Translations under genes and position numbers: made by a program
NCBI GenBank assembly: GCA_032716605.1
Contig: CM064492.1
Span: 50,092,002-50,156,001 of the forward strand
Direction of reading: 5' to 3'
DNA length: 64,000 nt
From: Paralithodes platypus
Taxonomy: Eukaryota > Arthropoda > Malacostraca > Decapoda > Lithodidae
In this document: positions 22,169-32,016 of the stretch, one piece after another
Layout of the letters: each line of letters begins with the position of its first letter
Position numbering within the stretch: the stretch's first letter is position 1
Notes under the pieces: model-generated
The model's input: the letters and a program-made list of their open reading frames with translations, nothing else
Told to the model about the DNA's origin: nothing
The model's database searches: none

Positions 22169-22537
22169 TTAAGGGGGTAGTGCTTGTTTTTGGTCTATAT
22201 ACTTAATTATTTATTTATTTTTTAGTTTCCTCGCTAGACCTCCATCAAGCTTAAAAAGACACCCCCTAGAACCCCTTTAAGATACATTTGTACATTATTC
22301 GGTAGACAAATTTCCCGGCCGAAGGCCGATTTCCCCTAAAATTACAGGTTCACTATTGCTCGCCTGGAAAATATCGACACCTCAATGACACGAATGGTCT
22401 TATTATTGAAAAAAAAATGGAATGAAAGGTCTCAAAATCGATAAACTTATAGAACGAACAACTTAAAATCTCAAAACTAATGGGGCTAAACATGAGGGAG
22501 AACGGGCTCCAGAAAAAAACGAGCCATCCCCCCATAA
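22169..22537 (-). mobile_element. MITE family D copy
   Basis: TTAAGGGGGTAGTGC on the left; CCTCGCTAGACCTCCATCA, GCCGAAGGCCG hairpin, TGGGGCTAAACATGAGGGAG; ends CCATCCCCCCATAA. Length about 369 bp, minus orientation relative to the copy at 56513. Confidence 0.85.
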
Positions 22538-22785
22538 AGACGGTGGAGGGAGTGGGGGGGGGGGGGGGGGGGGGGTAGGAAGGACTCGAACCATAACCCG
22601 TAGTAATTAGCCTGGGATGTGCCAACCACGGCTCTTCATGAATAAATTTGGGAGCCTGGGAGTGACAGGAGGCTTGGTGGTGGTGTGAGGAGAGGGGAGG
22701 GGAGAGGGAGGGAGGGAATGAGTGGGGGAGCGAGTGTGAGTAAGTGAGTGTGTATAATAACATAATACAATAATAATCGGTTTAT

Positions 22786-22828
<43 letters not shown>

Positions 22829-22860
22829 GAGAGAGAGAGAGAGAGAGAAGACACATGCAG
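22538..22860. repeat. Simple-sequence cluster
   Basis: Holds a G homopolymer at about 22555-22575, GGGA-rich sequence at 22690-22745, then (GT)n at about 22789-22822 and (GA)n to about 22848. The open frame across the complement (Pro/Ser-rich) is a composition artefact. Confidence 0.85.
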
Positions 22861-23020
22861 GTCATAGAGTAAGAGGGGTTAAGATGAGCCGGGTATGTAC
22901 ATTAGTTGTAATGTTACTCCATGCTTAATATAATTAGCATTGGCTGGCATAAAGTTACATATACAAAGAACAATATTACTAAAGGTTTGAGGTTAGGTTT
23001 ATATATATATATATATATAT

Positions 23021-23190
23021 GGTGGAGTGGTCTTGCCACTGGCCTGGTAATCCAAAGGTCCCGGGTTCAAATCCCGATGTATCAATGGGAAGATATTATT
23101 GGGATGGAATTTGTGCTGTACCTAGTATCAGTGCATTACCACAAGCCCACCGAAACGTCAATAAAATACCCTCATTGTTTCCTGATTAAA
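23021..23190 (+). mobile_element. tRNA-derived SINE
   Basis: The head has an A-box-like TGGAGTGGTCTTG at 23023 and B box GGTTCAAATCC at 23064-23074, a tRNA-like spacing. A non-tRNA body follows with GTGCATTACCACAAGCCCAC and an AATAAAATACCC end. It is inserted next to a (TA)n tract. It does not fold as a full tRNA, so I call a SINE and not a gene. Confidence 0.65.
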
Positions 23191-23233
23191 TAGCACTGTA
23201 TGAATATTCCCATATTCAAAATATGCTATAGGG

Positions 23234-23560
23234 GTGCAATGCCTGGTGAGTTATCTGCTCAACAGGTGGCGTTGTGTGTGTAAGTGTGAGAGTCCGAGTG
23301 TAGGGAATGAGACAGTGAAGCACGGGAATGAGGTGGCTTCAGAGATGGGGTCGTTTCGGGCCATGAGTGAGCACCGTGCCTCATGTGAAGGCAAGATGGC
23401 AGGTGCTCGTTGTACTCTGCGTGCTTCACATGTCTCACTCCCTAGACTGGAACAAGACCTCACGGGCTTCACTGTTCATTGTAAAGCGGTGAATGTTAAG
23501 GCTCTCAGCCTATGCCTGAGAGGAAGTAAGTTGGAATATAGAATAAAAAAAAAATATATA
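23234..23560 (+). other. Unassigned low-repeat segment with open frame
   Basis: About 300 bp of balanced-composition sequence, open on the plus strand from 23234 to 23578. A strong donor-like GTAAGT lies at about 23527, after GAGAGGAA. The translation (including GNEVASEMGSFRAMSEHRA) matches no family I know, and the tail runs into a (TA)n tract. It could be an exon or transcribed non-coding sequence. No supporting homology is visible. Confidence 0.2.
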
Positions 23561-23615
23561 TATATATATTATATATAAGAACATAAGAAAATGGGAGTCT
23601 GCAGAAAGCCGATTG

Positions 23616-23665
<50 letters not shown>
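23561..23665. repeat. (TA)n with short repeat relic
   Basis: Two (TA)n blocks flank a relic, AGAACATAAGAAAATGGGAG then GCAGAAAGCCGATTGGC. This resembles a dispersed motif seen near CR1-type repeats in arthropods. The family assignment is from memory of the pattern and is uncertain. Confidence 0.6.
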
Positions 23666-23667
<2 letters not shown>

Positions 23668-23959
23668 ATACGGACTAGTGGAAACTGGAAGAGCACAGGA
23701 CATAATATCATATATATAGAAGGAGGAGCGACGTAGGGATATAACTAGAGTGTTGTAGTATAATCAAATGTTAAAGAAAGATATACTTATATGCTTAGTA
23801 ATATAGACAATAGAGAGAAAAATCAATGGGACACATAATACATAAATATATTATTCATAATTAAGGCAAAGGATAGAGTGTGGATTGTTTGAGCTTAATC
23901 ATAAGGGATCTCAAATAACAAGCACAAAAATAGCAAAATTTTACTTTACTTCTGCTCTT
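23666..23959. other. Unassigned spacer
   Basis: AT-rich, no feature seen. Confidence 0.4.
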
Positions 23960-24470
23960 ATCTCAGAAAGATAGATTATCCAGGGGTCTTGGGCAGGGTA
24001 AGCTAGGATGTCGTTGGGGCGCCTTGTCGTCGTTCACAGACTTCCTCAACTGGGCTGGTGGTACTCTCGGCGAAGAAGATACGAATATGCCCTGGTTCCT
24101 TACTAAGCGAATATGCTGGTATGGAATCCGCCAGATGCATTTCCTGGGAGCGACAGCAGATGCAACTCCTTGTGGATACTCGGCGGACGCAGTAACCCAC
24201 AACCACTTGGCAGACGCAATGGTTCTTCAGTCGGTGGACACACTGGTACCTTGCTTGGCGGACACAGCAAGTTTGCTTTGGATGTAGGACTTGGCATAGG
24301 GGCTGGTAGGCCGCCAAACAGTCGCTTCATCTTGGCCTGTACCCTTTGTCAGTGTCTCCTGCTGGGGGTGGGTTTCTGGAAAGAGGGGCTACAGGTACCC
24401 TAGCTGGGCTGGTAATACAGGTAGAAGTGGTATTCTTTTTCTGCTGTGCTGGATGCTAGGGGTAACTATT
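23960..24470 (+). other. Gly-rich octapeptide-like repeat relic
   Basis: About 24170-24300 has imperfect 24-bp repeats around GGCGGACACAG / GGTGGACACAC / GGCGGACGCAG. The plus-strand frame of 24113-24403 reads GGRSNPQPL, GRRNGSSV, GGHTGTLL, GGHSKFAL: glycine-led octads. Crustacean glycine-rich secreted proteins have similar repeats, but no signal peptide or cysteine domain is intact. It is either a decayed gene segment or a young tandem repeat. Function unknown. Confidence 0.2.
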
Positions 24471-24479
24471 TTGTTCTGT

Positions 24480-24735
24480 TTTCTATAGAGATGGGTGGTA
24501 GGGGTGATAGCGTTGTTACTGCCGTGCTGGTGCCTTTCCTTCTTCGGGGTATCGTGTAGAGGAGTGATTAATGGTAGTGGAGGAGGATGTACTGGCAGTG
24601 GTTGTCATGTGACGTTGTTGGTCTTCTTGTCCGGGGTGCCAGGTAGGAGTGTAATCAATGGCAGCGAAGGTGGGAGCACAGGCAGGGGTTGTCTGGCGTC
24701 GTTGTTGATCCTTTTAGGGTTGGCAGGTGTTGAGG
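24480..24735. repeat. Degenerate 85-95-bp tandem repeat
   Basis: Two and a half copies of a unit beginning CTTCTTCGGGGTATCGTG or CTTCTTGTCCGGGGTGCC. It runs through GGAGTGATTAATGGTAG or GGAGTGTAATCAATGGCAG to GGTTGTC and GTCGTTGTTG. Related in style to the octad repeat just upstream. Confidence 0.6.
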
Positions 24736-25364
24736 CGGCGATTCTTATGCTGGATAGTTAGCCAGAAGTCGTCGAATCCAGCATAAGTCATAATTATCTG
24801 TAAACTTCTCTTTGTAATACACTTATCATTTTATTATAGTTAATATTAAATTATATCCTTCTCCCTAAAAAAGGCTTCATAAAATCAGACTGTCAATTGA
24901 CCGATTATAAAATGATGCGTAAGTGAACACAAATTCTACCATGAACTTCAGGTTTAAAACGAGTAAATACGTTGGCAACAACGATGCGTCCCCATCATGT
25001 TTTATAAGACATGCTGGATGTTCAATACCAGAAATAAGTAAATATAAATAGAAAAGTACACTGCACCATGGGAATAATAACAACGAAATACGTCCCAATC
25101 ATTATCAATTTTGGAAGCTGCTTTTTCAGTACAGAAACACGAAACACACAAACTTTTTGTAAAAGTCTGAGCAAATAAACTTAATTCAATTCAATTCACA
25201 CACACACATACACACACACACACAAGCTGGCGAAGTACTCTCCAGCAAGGTAACAACAGAACCTGGAAAACCCGATCTATGAAACATTCTGCCCCACACA
25301 AACATCGACCGAGATCGCGTAAACATGAAGACGAGGACGGTGTTGAAGGTGAGAGACGAAAGGG
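24736..25364. other. Unassigned spacer
   Basis: No gene. A short (CA)n tract lies at about 25198-25224. Otherwise unrecognised. Confidence 0.4.
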
Positions 25365-25737
25365 TTAAGAGGGCCCACCTCGTTTTTTTTTTCTCTCTCT
25401 CTGGCTTGTATCAATTCGGCCCCATTGAGCCTACTGGTTTAAGACGTTTATCCCCATCCAGGTTTCGATTTCTTCCTGGCGAGCGATAGCGAGTCAGCAT
25501 TTTATGGAGAAATCCGGCTTCGCCGGAGAAGTTTTTCTATCAAAAAATGTAAAAATTTAGCCTGCTGTCAAAAACATTTAAATATAATATGCTGGTTCGC
25601 TACCGCTCGCCAGGATAAAATCAACACCGGGATGGAGATAATAGTCATAAAACAGTAGGCTGAATGGGGCCGAAGGATACAACCCAGAGAGAGAGAGAGG
25701 GGGAGGGAGAGAAAAAATACGAGGTGGGCCCCCTTAA
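25365..25737 (+). mobile_element. MITE family E, complete
   Basis: 373 bp with TTAA at 25365-25368 and 25734-25737 and inverted tips GAGGGCCCACCTCG / CGAGGTGGGCCCCC. The whole element is a long imperfect palindrome. Inside are CCCCATCCAGGTTTCGA, the CTGGCGAGCGATAGCGAG hairpin core, CCGGCTTCGCCGG and the inverted right arm. It is the reference copy for the family. Confidence 0.9.
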
Positions 25738-26106
25738 GTGAAAATGATATCTTGGTGTAAACAAAATAATAACAATATACACTCAACGACATAAGTTCGG
25801 GTCTAAGTTTTTGAAACTATTTCGAACACAATCGAATCTTCTCATTAACTTGCTTTCCTATTATTTATTATGTTAATTTTGCAGTTTGAGAATTCACATT
25901 GGGTTTGGATTTATGTCAATGAGTGTACGGTGGCGCTAATAAGTCATGTCTCAGCTGTCATTACATATGGCTCGCTCTGTGCTGTATTAATGTCTGTCAA
26001 ATGTTTAATAGGGGGGGAAGTGGAGGAACATGTTTGTATATCTCGCTCGAAATGAAGGAATCATGTTTTGACAATTCTGATACCAATTATAGATCAAAAT
26101 ACATTT
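25738..26106. other. Unassigned spacer
   Basis: No feature seen. Confidence 0.4.
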
Positions 26107-27016
26107 GGTGCCGAGACATCACTTACTGTATTTGGCCTCCTGTACATTATAATACTATTGGGGATTTGTGACTGTGCCGAGACATGAGTTATTTGGCCTC
26201 CTGTACATTATATACTATTGGGGATTTGTGACTGTACCGAGACATGAGTTATTTGGCCTCCTGTACATTATATACTATTGGGGATTTGTGACTGTACCGA
26301 GACATGAGTTATTTGGCCTCCTGTACATTATACTATTGGGATTTGTGACTGTACCGAGACATGAGTTATTTGGCCTCCTGTACATTATGTACTATTGGGG
26401 ATTTGTGACTGTACCGAGACATGAGTTATTTGGCCTCCTGTACATTATATACTATTGGAGATTTGTGACTGTGCCGAGACATGAGTTATTTGGCCTCCTG
26501 TACATTATATACTATTGGGGATTTGTGACTGTACCGAGACATGAGTTATTTGGCCTCCTGTACATTATGTACTATTGGGGATTTGTGACTGTACCGAGAC
26601 ATGAGTTATTTGGCCTCCTGTACATTATATACTATTGGAGATTGTGACTGTGCCGAGACATTTATTTGGCCTCCTGTACATTATATACTATTGGGGATTT
26701 GTGACTGTACCGAGACATGAGTTATTTGGCCTCCTGTACATTATATACTATTGGAGATTTGTGACTGTGCCGAGACATGAGTTATTTGGCCTCCTGTACA
26801 TTATATACTATTGGAGATTTGTGACTGTGCCGAGACATGAGTTATTTGGCCTCCTGTACCGTACATTATATACTATTGAGGATTTGTGACTGTGCCGAGA
26901 CATGAGTTATTTGGCCTCCTGTACATTATATACTATTGGGGATTTGTGACTGTACCGAGACATGAGTTATTTGGCCTCCTGTACATTATATACTATTGAG
27001 GATTTGTGACTGTGCC
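26107..27016. repeat. 60-bp tandem array
   Basis: About 15 near-identical copies of a 60-bp unit with GTGACTGTACCGAGACATGA, TTATTTGGCCTCCTGTAC and ATACTATTGGGGATTT. Copies differ by A/G in GTACCGAG versus GTGCCGAG and by small indels. Because 60 is divisible by three, one frame stays open for 159 codons. The 20-residue peptide repeat (FGLLYIIYYW) is an artefact, not a gene. Confidence 0.97.
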
Positions 27017-27064
27017 TCCGGGTTGTCGCTGTGTTGTATAAAGAAGATAAAGCAAAACGATCTT

Positions 27065-27275
27065 TCAAGTCGGAGGATGGGGAGGGCTGTAATTTCCTGA
27101 GTCAGAGGAGGAGAGGTGGGAGAGAAGGAAGAGTAGGAGGATCAGGAGGAAGAATAGTAGGAATAGGAGGAAGAGGACAGGGGGAGAGAAGGAGGAGGAG
27201 ACGGGGAGAGGGTGGAGAGAAGGAAGAGGATGATCAGGAGGAAGAAGAGAAGAAGGAGGAGAGGGCGGAGAGAAG
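27065..27275. repeat. Purine-rich GGA tract, left block
   Basis: Low-complexity GGA/GAAGGAG sequence that resumes at 29455 after the CR1-like LINE. Open frames on either strand (Arg/Glu or Ser/Pro/Leu-rich) are compositional. Confidence 0.9.
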
Positions 27276-27498
27276 GAGTACAAAGGAGTACAACGGAAAT
27301 CAAGCAACAACAGATCTAGTGACCCTTCTAGGTTGCTTGTCCTCCAAAACACTGAGGATCAAGTGTCCAAACAGTGGTTTAGAGTGGGTAAGGGAACATT
27401 GGAAAGCGAATTACTGCCCTGGAACTAATGTCCGTGGCAGGATTAGGAAGTTAGTAGGGGACAGATGGGTTAGTAACTGAGGGGGGGATAAAATAAAG

Positions 27499-27870
27499 TT
27501 ATTCATTTACAAACGCAGTCAGTCGCGGGTTTGATGCGAGATATTTGTCTAGGCGGAGTTTAAATGAATCAACGGTGATGCAGTCTATAACGTTTCGGGG
27601 AAGCCCATTCCACAAGTTGACAACTCGATTGAAGAAGAAATTCTTAGATTCGTGTGAGTTAAAAGATTTACCAATAATTTTGCAACCGTTTCCCCGCGTG
27701 TAATTAGCTTGGTCGATAGTGAAGTACTTACTACAGTTCATATTGTCGATGCCTTTGATGATTTTGAACACTTGAATTAAGTCACCTCTTAATCTGCGCT
27801 GGGTTAAAGGAAATAGATTTAATTTTCTAAGACGCTCTTCGTATGGTTTGTTCTTTAGGCTAGGTATCAT
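27499..27870 (-). pseudogene. CR1-like ORF2 C-terminal segment
   Basis: 123 codons continuing the RT frame after the 2-nt deletion. It has MIPSLKNKPYEERL, the RRLRGDLIQVFKIIKG pattern and NFFFNRVVNLWNGLP, all typical of the CR1 ORF2 C-terminus, and it ends at a normal stop. Homologous to 44110-44490 and 59724-60062. Confidence 0.85.
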
Positions 27871-27880
27871 TTTGGTAACT

Positions 27881-29395
27881 CTACGTTGAACTCGTTCTAG
27901 CTTGTTTATCTTTTTGGTAATAAGGGCACCAGCATTGAACGCAGTATTCCAGAAGAGGGCGGACTAAGGAATTGTAAAGGGTTAGGATAACTTCTTTGGA
28001 TTTATGCTCAAATGACCTGCCTATAAAGCCAATTATTTTGTTTGCCTTCTTAACAACTTCTGAACATTGTTGACTCGGTTTTAGGTTACTCGATATTGTT
28101 ACTCCCAGATCGGTTTCTCTGTTTACATTCTTAAGCTGAGTGCCATTCATCGAATAGTTTGCTTTCTCATTTAGGTATCCGATATGTAGTACTTTACATT
28201 TATCCGCATTGAAACTCATTTGCCAAATTTGGGCCCAACATGACAATTTATCTAGATTGTGTTGCATTACGTCAACTTGTTCTTTTGAGAGTACGCTATT
28301 TGCAATTTTTGTATCGTCAGCAAATTTTGAGATTGTACAGGTGAGACCCTCATCTATGTCATTGATGTAAATTAGAAAGAGAATTGGTCCTAGTACCGAT
28401 CCCTGGGGTACCCCGCTACTTACATTGGTCCATTTAGATGCCTTACCGTTTATGACTACTCTTTGCTTTCTGTCGCTGAGCCAATTTTCTATCCATTTCA
28501 ACACACCGTCTTGTATTCCATGCGCTTTTAGTTTTAGCAGTAAACGTTTGTGGGGAACTTTGTCAAAGGCCTTTTGAAAATCAAGGTATATAATATCTAC
28601 AGCTTTACTCTCATCGTAGAGGTTGAGGATATCGTGGAAGAAGTCTAAGAGGTTTGTTAAACAGGAACGTTTTTTACGAAAGCCGTGTTGAGTATCTTTA
28701 AGTATGTTATTTTCCTCTAAGTGATTTACGAGTCTGTCTCGTATGACCGTTTCTAGCATTTTACATACAACTGAGGTTAAGCTAATTGGACGATAGTTAC
28801 TGGGTAGGGATTTGCTGCCTTCTTTGAATATCGGTGTTACGTTGGCTAGCTTCCACTGATCGGGCATAGTTCCAGACTGCAAGGATTTATTGAATAGTAA
28901 TGTCAGTGGTTTGGAGAGCTCATCCTTAGCTTCCTTTAGAACTCTAGGCGAGATTTTATCAGGTCCAGGCGTTTTATTTACCTTGAGTTTATCTAAACAA
29001 TTTAATACTTCTCTCTCTGTAACGGTGATATTGCTTAGAACATCTGAATTATCAATCTGAATCGGCGATGGTGTAGGGATATCACTGAGGTCTTCTGTTG
29101 TAAAAACTGATGCAAAGAAGGTATTGAGGGCATTACTCATTTGTACTTCGTCTTTGGTGTATTCTCCATTTTCATCGACTAACGGTCCAACAGTTGAAGT
29201 AACTACTTTTTTCTTTCTGATATAACTATAGAATTCTTTCGGGTTTGTTTTACTTTGATTCGCAATATGTAACTCTAAGGTCTTTTTACTTTGCTTAATT
29301 AACTTTTTGGCTTTGCGTCGTAGCTCTACAAATTTCAGCCGTTCTTCGTCATTTTGTGAGGATTTTAATCTATCATTAGCAAATTTTTTTAGCAA
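27881..29395 (-). CDS. CR1-like reverse transcriptase ORF (truncated)
   Basis: 504 open codons with all core RT motifs. Palm motif A is IIYLDFQKAFDKVPH, motif B SSGVPQGSVLGPILF and motif C SKFADDTKIA, with catalytic Asp residues kept; NYRPISLTSVVCKMLE lies upstream. It would copy LINE RNA at a nicked target. The family match to CR1 is strong (SCLTNLL, FADDTK, LVRPLLEYCVQ). It has no natural start codon because the 5' half, including the endonuclease, is absent. The frame is lost at about 27905 where copy 2 has GATATAAACAAG and this copy has GATAAACAAG, a 2-nt deletion. Confidence 0.9.
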   Translation of the reverse strand: MLKKFANDRLKSSQNDEERLKFVELRRKAKKLIKQSKKTLELHIANQSKTNPKEFYSYIRKKKVVTSTVGPLVDENGEYTKDEVQMSNALNTFFASVFTTEDLSDIPTPSPIQIDNSDVLSNITVTEREVLNCLDKLKVNKTPGPDKISPRVLKEAKDELSKPLTLLFNKSLQSGTMPDQWKLANVTPIFKEGSKSLPSNYRPISLTSVVCKMLETVIRDRLVNHLEENNILKDTQHGFRKKRSCLTNLLDFFHDILNLYDESKAVDIIYLDFQKAFDKVPHKRLLLKLKAHGIQDGVLKWIENWLSDRKQRVVINGKASKWTNVSSGVPQGSVLGPILFLIYINDIDEGLTCTISKFADDTKIANSVLSKEQVDVMQHNLDKLSCWAQIWQMSFNADKCKVLHIGYLNEKANYSMNGTQLKNVNRETDLGVTISSNLKPSQQCSEVVKKANKIIGFIGRSFEHKSKEVILTLYNSLVRPLLEYCVQCWCPYYQKDKQARTSST

Positions 29396-29454
29396 GCAGG
29401 CAGTTTGAAATATCTTTATTCCACCATTTGGGCTTATTATTATGGCCTGGACGC

Positions 29455-29960
29455 CGTATAAAGGAGGAGGAGACGGGGAGAGAAGGAAGAGGAGGATCAG
29501 GAGGAAGAAGAGAAGAAGGAGGAGAGGGGGGAGAGAAGGAGGAGGAGGAAGAGGAGAGGGGGAGGAGGATCAGGGGGGAGAAGAGTAGGAACAAGGAGAG
29601 AGAGGGGAGAGAAAGAGGAGTACGAGACGGGGAGAGGGTGGAGAGAAGGAGGAAGAGGAGGAGGATCAGGAGGAAGAATAGTAGGAATAGGAGGAGGAGA
29701 GAAGGAAGAGGAGGAAAGAGTGAGAGGGTTGGAGAGAAATAGGAAGTGGAGAGGGGGAGGAAGATCAGGGGGAAGAAGAGTAGGAACAAGGAGAGAGGGA
29801 GGAGAGGGGGGAGAGAAAGAGGAGGGGGAGGAGGAGAGGGAGGAATGAGGAGGGGAGGGGGAGAGATAAGGAGGAGGAAGAGGGGGAGAGGGAAAGGGGA
29901 GGAGAGAGGGGGGAGAGAAAAAGAAGGAAGTCAATGAGAGGGGGGAGAGAAAGAGGAAGC
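29455..29960. repeat. Purine-rich GGA tract, right block
   Basis: Continuation of 27065-27275. Mostly (GGA)n, GAGAGG and GAAGAG variants. No gene. Confidence 0.9.
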
Positions 29961-30129
29961 GGAGGAATACAAGGAAAAAGGAATACACAGGAATACAAAT
30001 TAATAAACAGGACTTACAAATTGTCATAGGCCTTCACAACTAGACCTTAATGATTCAAAGCTTTAAATGGGTGTGTAGGTATAATGGCTCATGACTGTAC
30101 TTGCCTGATATACAAATATGACAATTCAT

Positions 30130-30320
30130 TTATTGAGGACACATTCAGTCAGTCGGGATTTTTGGCGAAATATTGATTTTAGTGACCTTTTATAGTTTGA
30201 ATGTTGTTCCACAAGTTAACTGCTCTGTTCAAAATTACTTGCTTAGTGTGAATGAAAGGCCTTTCCTATTATGTATATACATTACCACTCATGTCTATTT
30301 TTTCCAGGTGATGGTAAATT
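30130..30320 (-). mobile_element. Old CR1-like C-terminal fragment
   Basis: GTTCCACAAGTTAACTGCTC and AAAATTACTTGCTTAGTGTG resemble the CR1 copies (TTCCACAAGTTGACAACTCG, then AAGAAGAAATTCTTAGATTC) at 27605-27655, much diverged. An older insertion of the same clade. Confidence 0.5.
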
Positions 30321-30526
30321 GAAACCCCTTAGCAACTGATATCTCGAGATTTAATGAAAATAGATATAAAGCTACTATGTCTACGTCATATACATACCAA
30401 TCATTTAATAATAACAGCATATTTCAGTACAAAATCTCCGTTATACCCAAGTAATCATGATGAGTCAATTTTCCGTCAGCTGAAAATAAACAGACACTTG
30501 CGCAATTTGAATGATCTATTATGTAA

Positions 30527-30596
30527 TCTAGGTCGCCCATGAGAAGACCCAGAGACCATGGTCCTTGGTCTCTGTGTCTTTTCCTGGGCGACCTAG
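30527..30596. repeat. 70-bp palindrome built from RTE 3' UTR pieces
   Basis: The left arm CTAGGTCGCCCATGAGAAGA pairs with the right arm TCTTTTCCTGGGCGACCTAG, and GACCCAGAGACCA pairs with TGGTCTCTGTGTC. The right arm plus the next 20 bp match the RTE 3' UTR at about 54062-54100 (GGTCTCTGGGTCTTCTCC). It looks like two opposed fragments of that UTR. Confidence 0.75.
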
Positions 30597-30815
30597 ATGT
30601 GTGGGATTATTTTTAGTACATACATACATACATACATACATACATACATACACACATTATGGACTACTCACTGGCATATGTATTGTCAAGGCGTTTGGTA
30701 AATATAAACACTTGTATCAGGTCCCACCTTATTTCGCTCTTTGCTAAACTAAATAGCATACATTTCTTTCATTTCTCTCGGTATTGTGTCTTATTTTGGC
30801 AATCATCTTAGTTCC
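30597..30815 (-). mobile_element. (CATA)n and old CR1-like fragment
   Basis: (CATA)n lies at about 30618-30652. After it, about 30700-30815 (CACTTGTATCAGGTCCCACC, TTGGCAATCATCTTAGTTCC) aligns loosely with the CR1 region at 27770-27895 in the same minus orientation. Confidence 0.45.
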
Positions 30816-31335
30816 TCTCTGCCGCAAATGAAGAAGACAATAATATTAAATTAAATACCAGTTTAAAATATATAAGTTATCAAAAGAACAAAGTGAAGGA
30901 GCATAAGAACAATAACAGAACATAACAGTCTTATATGAATTACAAACCACTTCTGAGGACAAACGTAAACAATGCAAACTATAAGCAAATATAAAAAAGA
31001 ATGAAAACAAAAACGTACACAAAATCTGGCTGGTGGTAGCAAAGGCACCTTATCCCTGCGGCAGTATTGTTTTTGTTTTCCCTTTTACAACGGGGTGTTC
31101 TTCTCCTGCTGCTCCTTTGTTTATGTGTGTAAGAGAGAGAGAGAGAGTGTGTGTGTGTAATTGACTCACTTGTTCGTCAAGGGGAATACACGCAATGCGA
31201 GCTAAGCTCATTATTATCGCGCCTCCTTAACTGGGAATGTATTGCGTGAAATGCATGTAAAGTGTTGTTATGTATCGTTGGAATGGCTGTGGATGTGTGT
31301 GTAGTCTGTATTTTAGCCAATTGGCGACATTTGTG
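30816..31335. other. Unassigned spacer
   Basis: No gene. A short (GA)n/(GT)n tract lies at about 31132-31158. The 61-codon hydrophobic open frame at 30863-31048 (-) has no recognisable match and I do not call it. Confidence 0.4.
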
Positions 31336-31640
31336 AACGAAGGCTTAGGGTTAATCTGTACGGTACCATTCTCACTAGGTACCAGTCTCACCCGAAGGCT
31401 TAGGTTGACCAGTAGCTTAGGTTGACCAGTACGATACCCATCTCACCTTGTAACCGATCACCAACCCCAGATGGGACGTCACAACTTCGTCCACTTACAC
31501 CAGGTTCCTATTTATACTGCTAGGTGAACAGAGGCTACACCGTTAAGAGACTTGCCCAAATGTCTCTTCCCCGCCCGGGTCTCGAACTCGGGACCTTCTG
31601 GTTGTGAGCCAGACGCGCTATCCGTTACGCCATGGGGAGG
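31336..31640 (-). mobile_element. tRNA-derived SINE, minus strand
   Basis: Read on the minus strand it starts with a tRNA-like head: A-box-like TGGCGTAACGGATAGCGCG, an anticodon arm TCTGG-CTCACAA-CCAGA (CAC in the loop) and B-box-like GAGTTCGAGACC (31578-31590 on plus). The body has GGCAAGTCTCTTAACGG and CACCTAGCAGTATAAATAGG, then AGGTTGACCAGTA-type repeats. The head keeps more tRNA features than the others here but the acceptor stem pairs poorly. Confidence 0.75.
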
Positions 31641-31654
31641 TGTGTGTGTGTGTG

Positions 31655-31760
31655 TTTGTTTGCTCCCTAGATCTCTATCAAGCTTAATAAAACACTCCCA
31701 AGACCCCCTTTCGTGATACGTTTGTACATTATTCGGTAGAGAAATGTTCCGGCCACATAA
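31655..31760 (-). mobile_element. MITE family D fragment
   Basis: CTCCCTAGATCTCTATCAAG, then TTATTCGGTAGAGAAATG and CCGGCC. Only the left-arm half remains. Confidence 0.6.
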
Positions 31761-31870
31761 TTTGTCAGTGCTTTGCTACAGTCTACGTCTATTACTTTAT
31801 ATTGAACACACATAATTTACAGAGTAGATAAGAGTACCAGCTGCGTAACAGTCTATATGCATTGATTAGC

Positions 31871-31935
31871 TTAACCCTTTCAGCACCATGACGCCTTTTT
31901 ACCTTTGATTCTGGCTAAAATTAGACGATTATATG
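31871..31935. mobile_element. MITE family B left arm
   Basis: Starts TTAACCCTTTCAGCACCATG, then ATTCTGGCTAAAATTAGACG. It ends at TTTAA, where a family D copy is joined. The right arm is not found downstream. Confidence 0.75.
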
Positions 31936-31937
31936 CA

Positions 31938-31966
31938 GTTTAAAAGGGTAGTGCTTGGTGTTTGGT

Positions 31967-32016
<50 letters not shown>

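Larger units (their letters stand above)
27276..29455 (-). mobile_element. CR1-like LINE copy 1, 5'-truncated, nearly intact
   Basis: Minus-strand non-LTR retrotransposon inserted in a purine tract. It runs from a pre-RT segment (GHNNKPKWWNKD, 29400-29450) through RT and C-terminal domains to the stop at 27499. A 3' UTR of about 220 bp follows, ending TTTGTACTCC repeats at about 27276-27290. AAGGAG flanks both ends and may be a duplication, but the tract is too repetitive to be sure. The endonuclease is missing. Confidence 0.9.

Noticed and set aside
22353..22763. 136-codon minus-strand frame rich in Ser and Pro
   Set aside because: Crosses MITE D, a G homopolymer and GGGA repeats; composition artefact.
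26168..26889. Long open frames (159 and 84 codons) with a peptide repeat
   Set aside because: They follow the 60-bp DNA repeat, whose length keeps frame by chance. No start context, domain or codon bias.
27031..30027. Arg/Glu-rich and Ser/Pro/Leu-rich open frames
   Set aside because: Translations of the purine-rich GGA tract on either strand.
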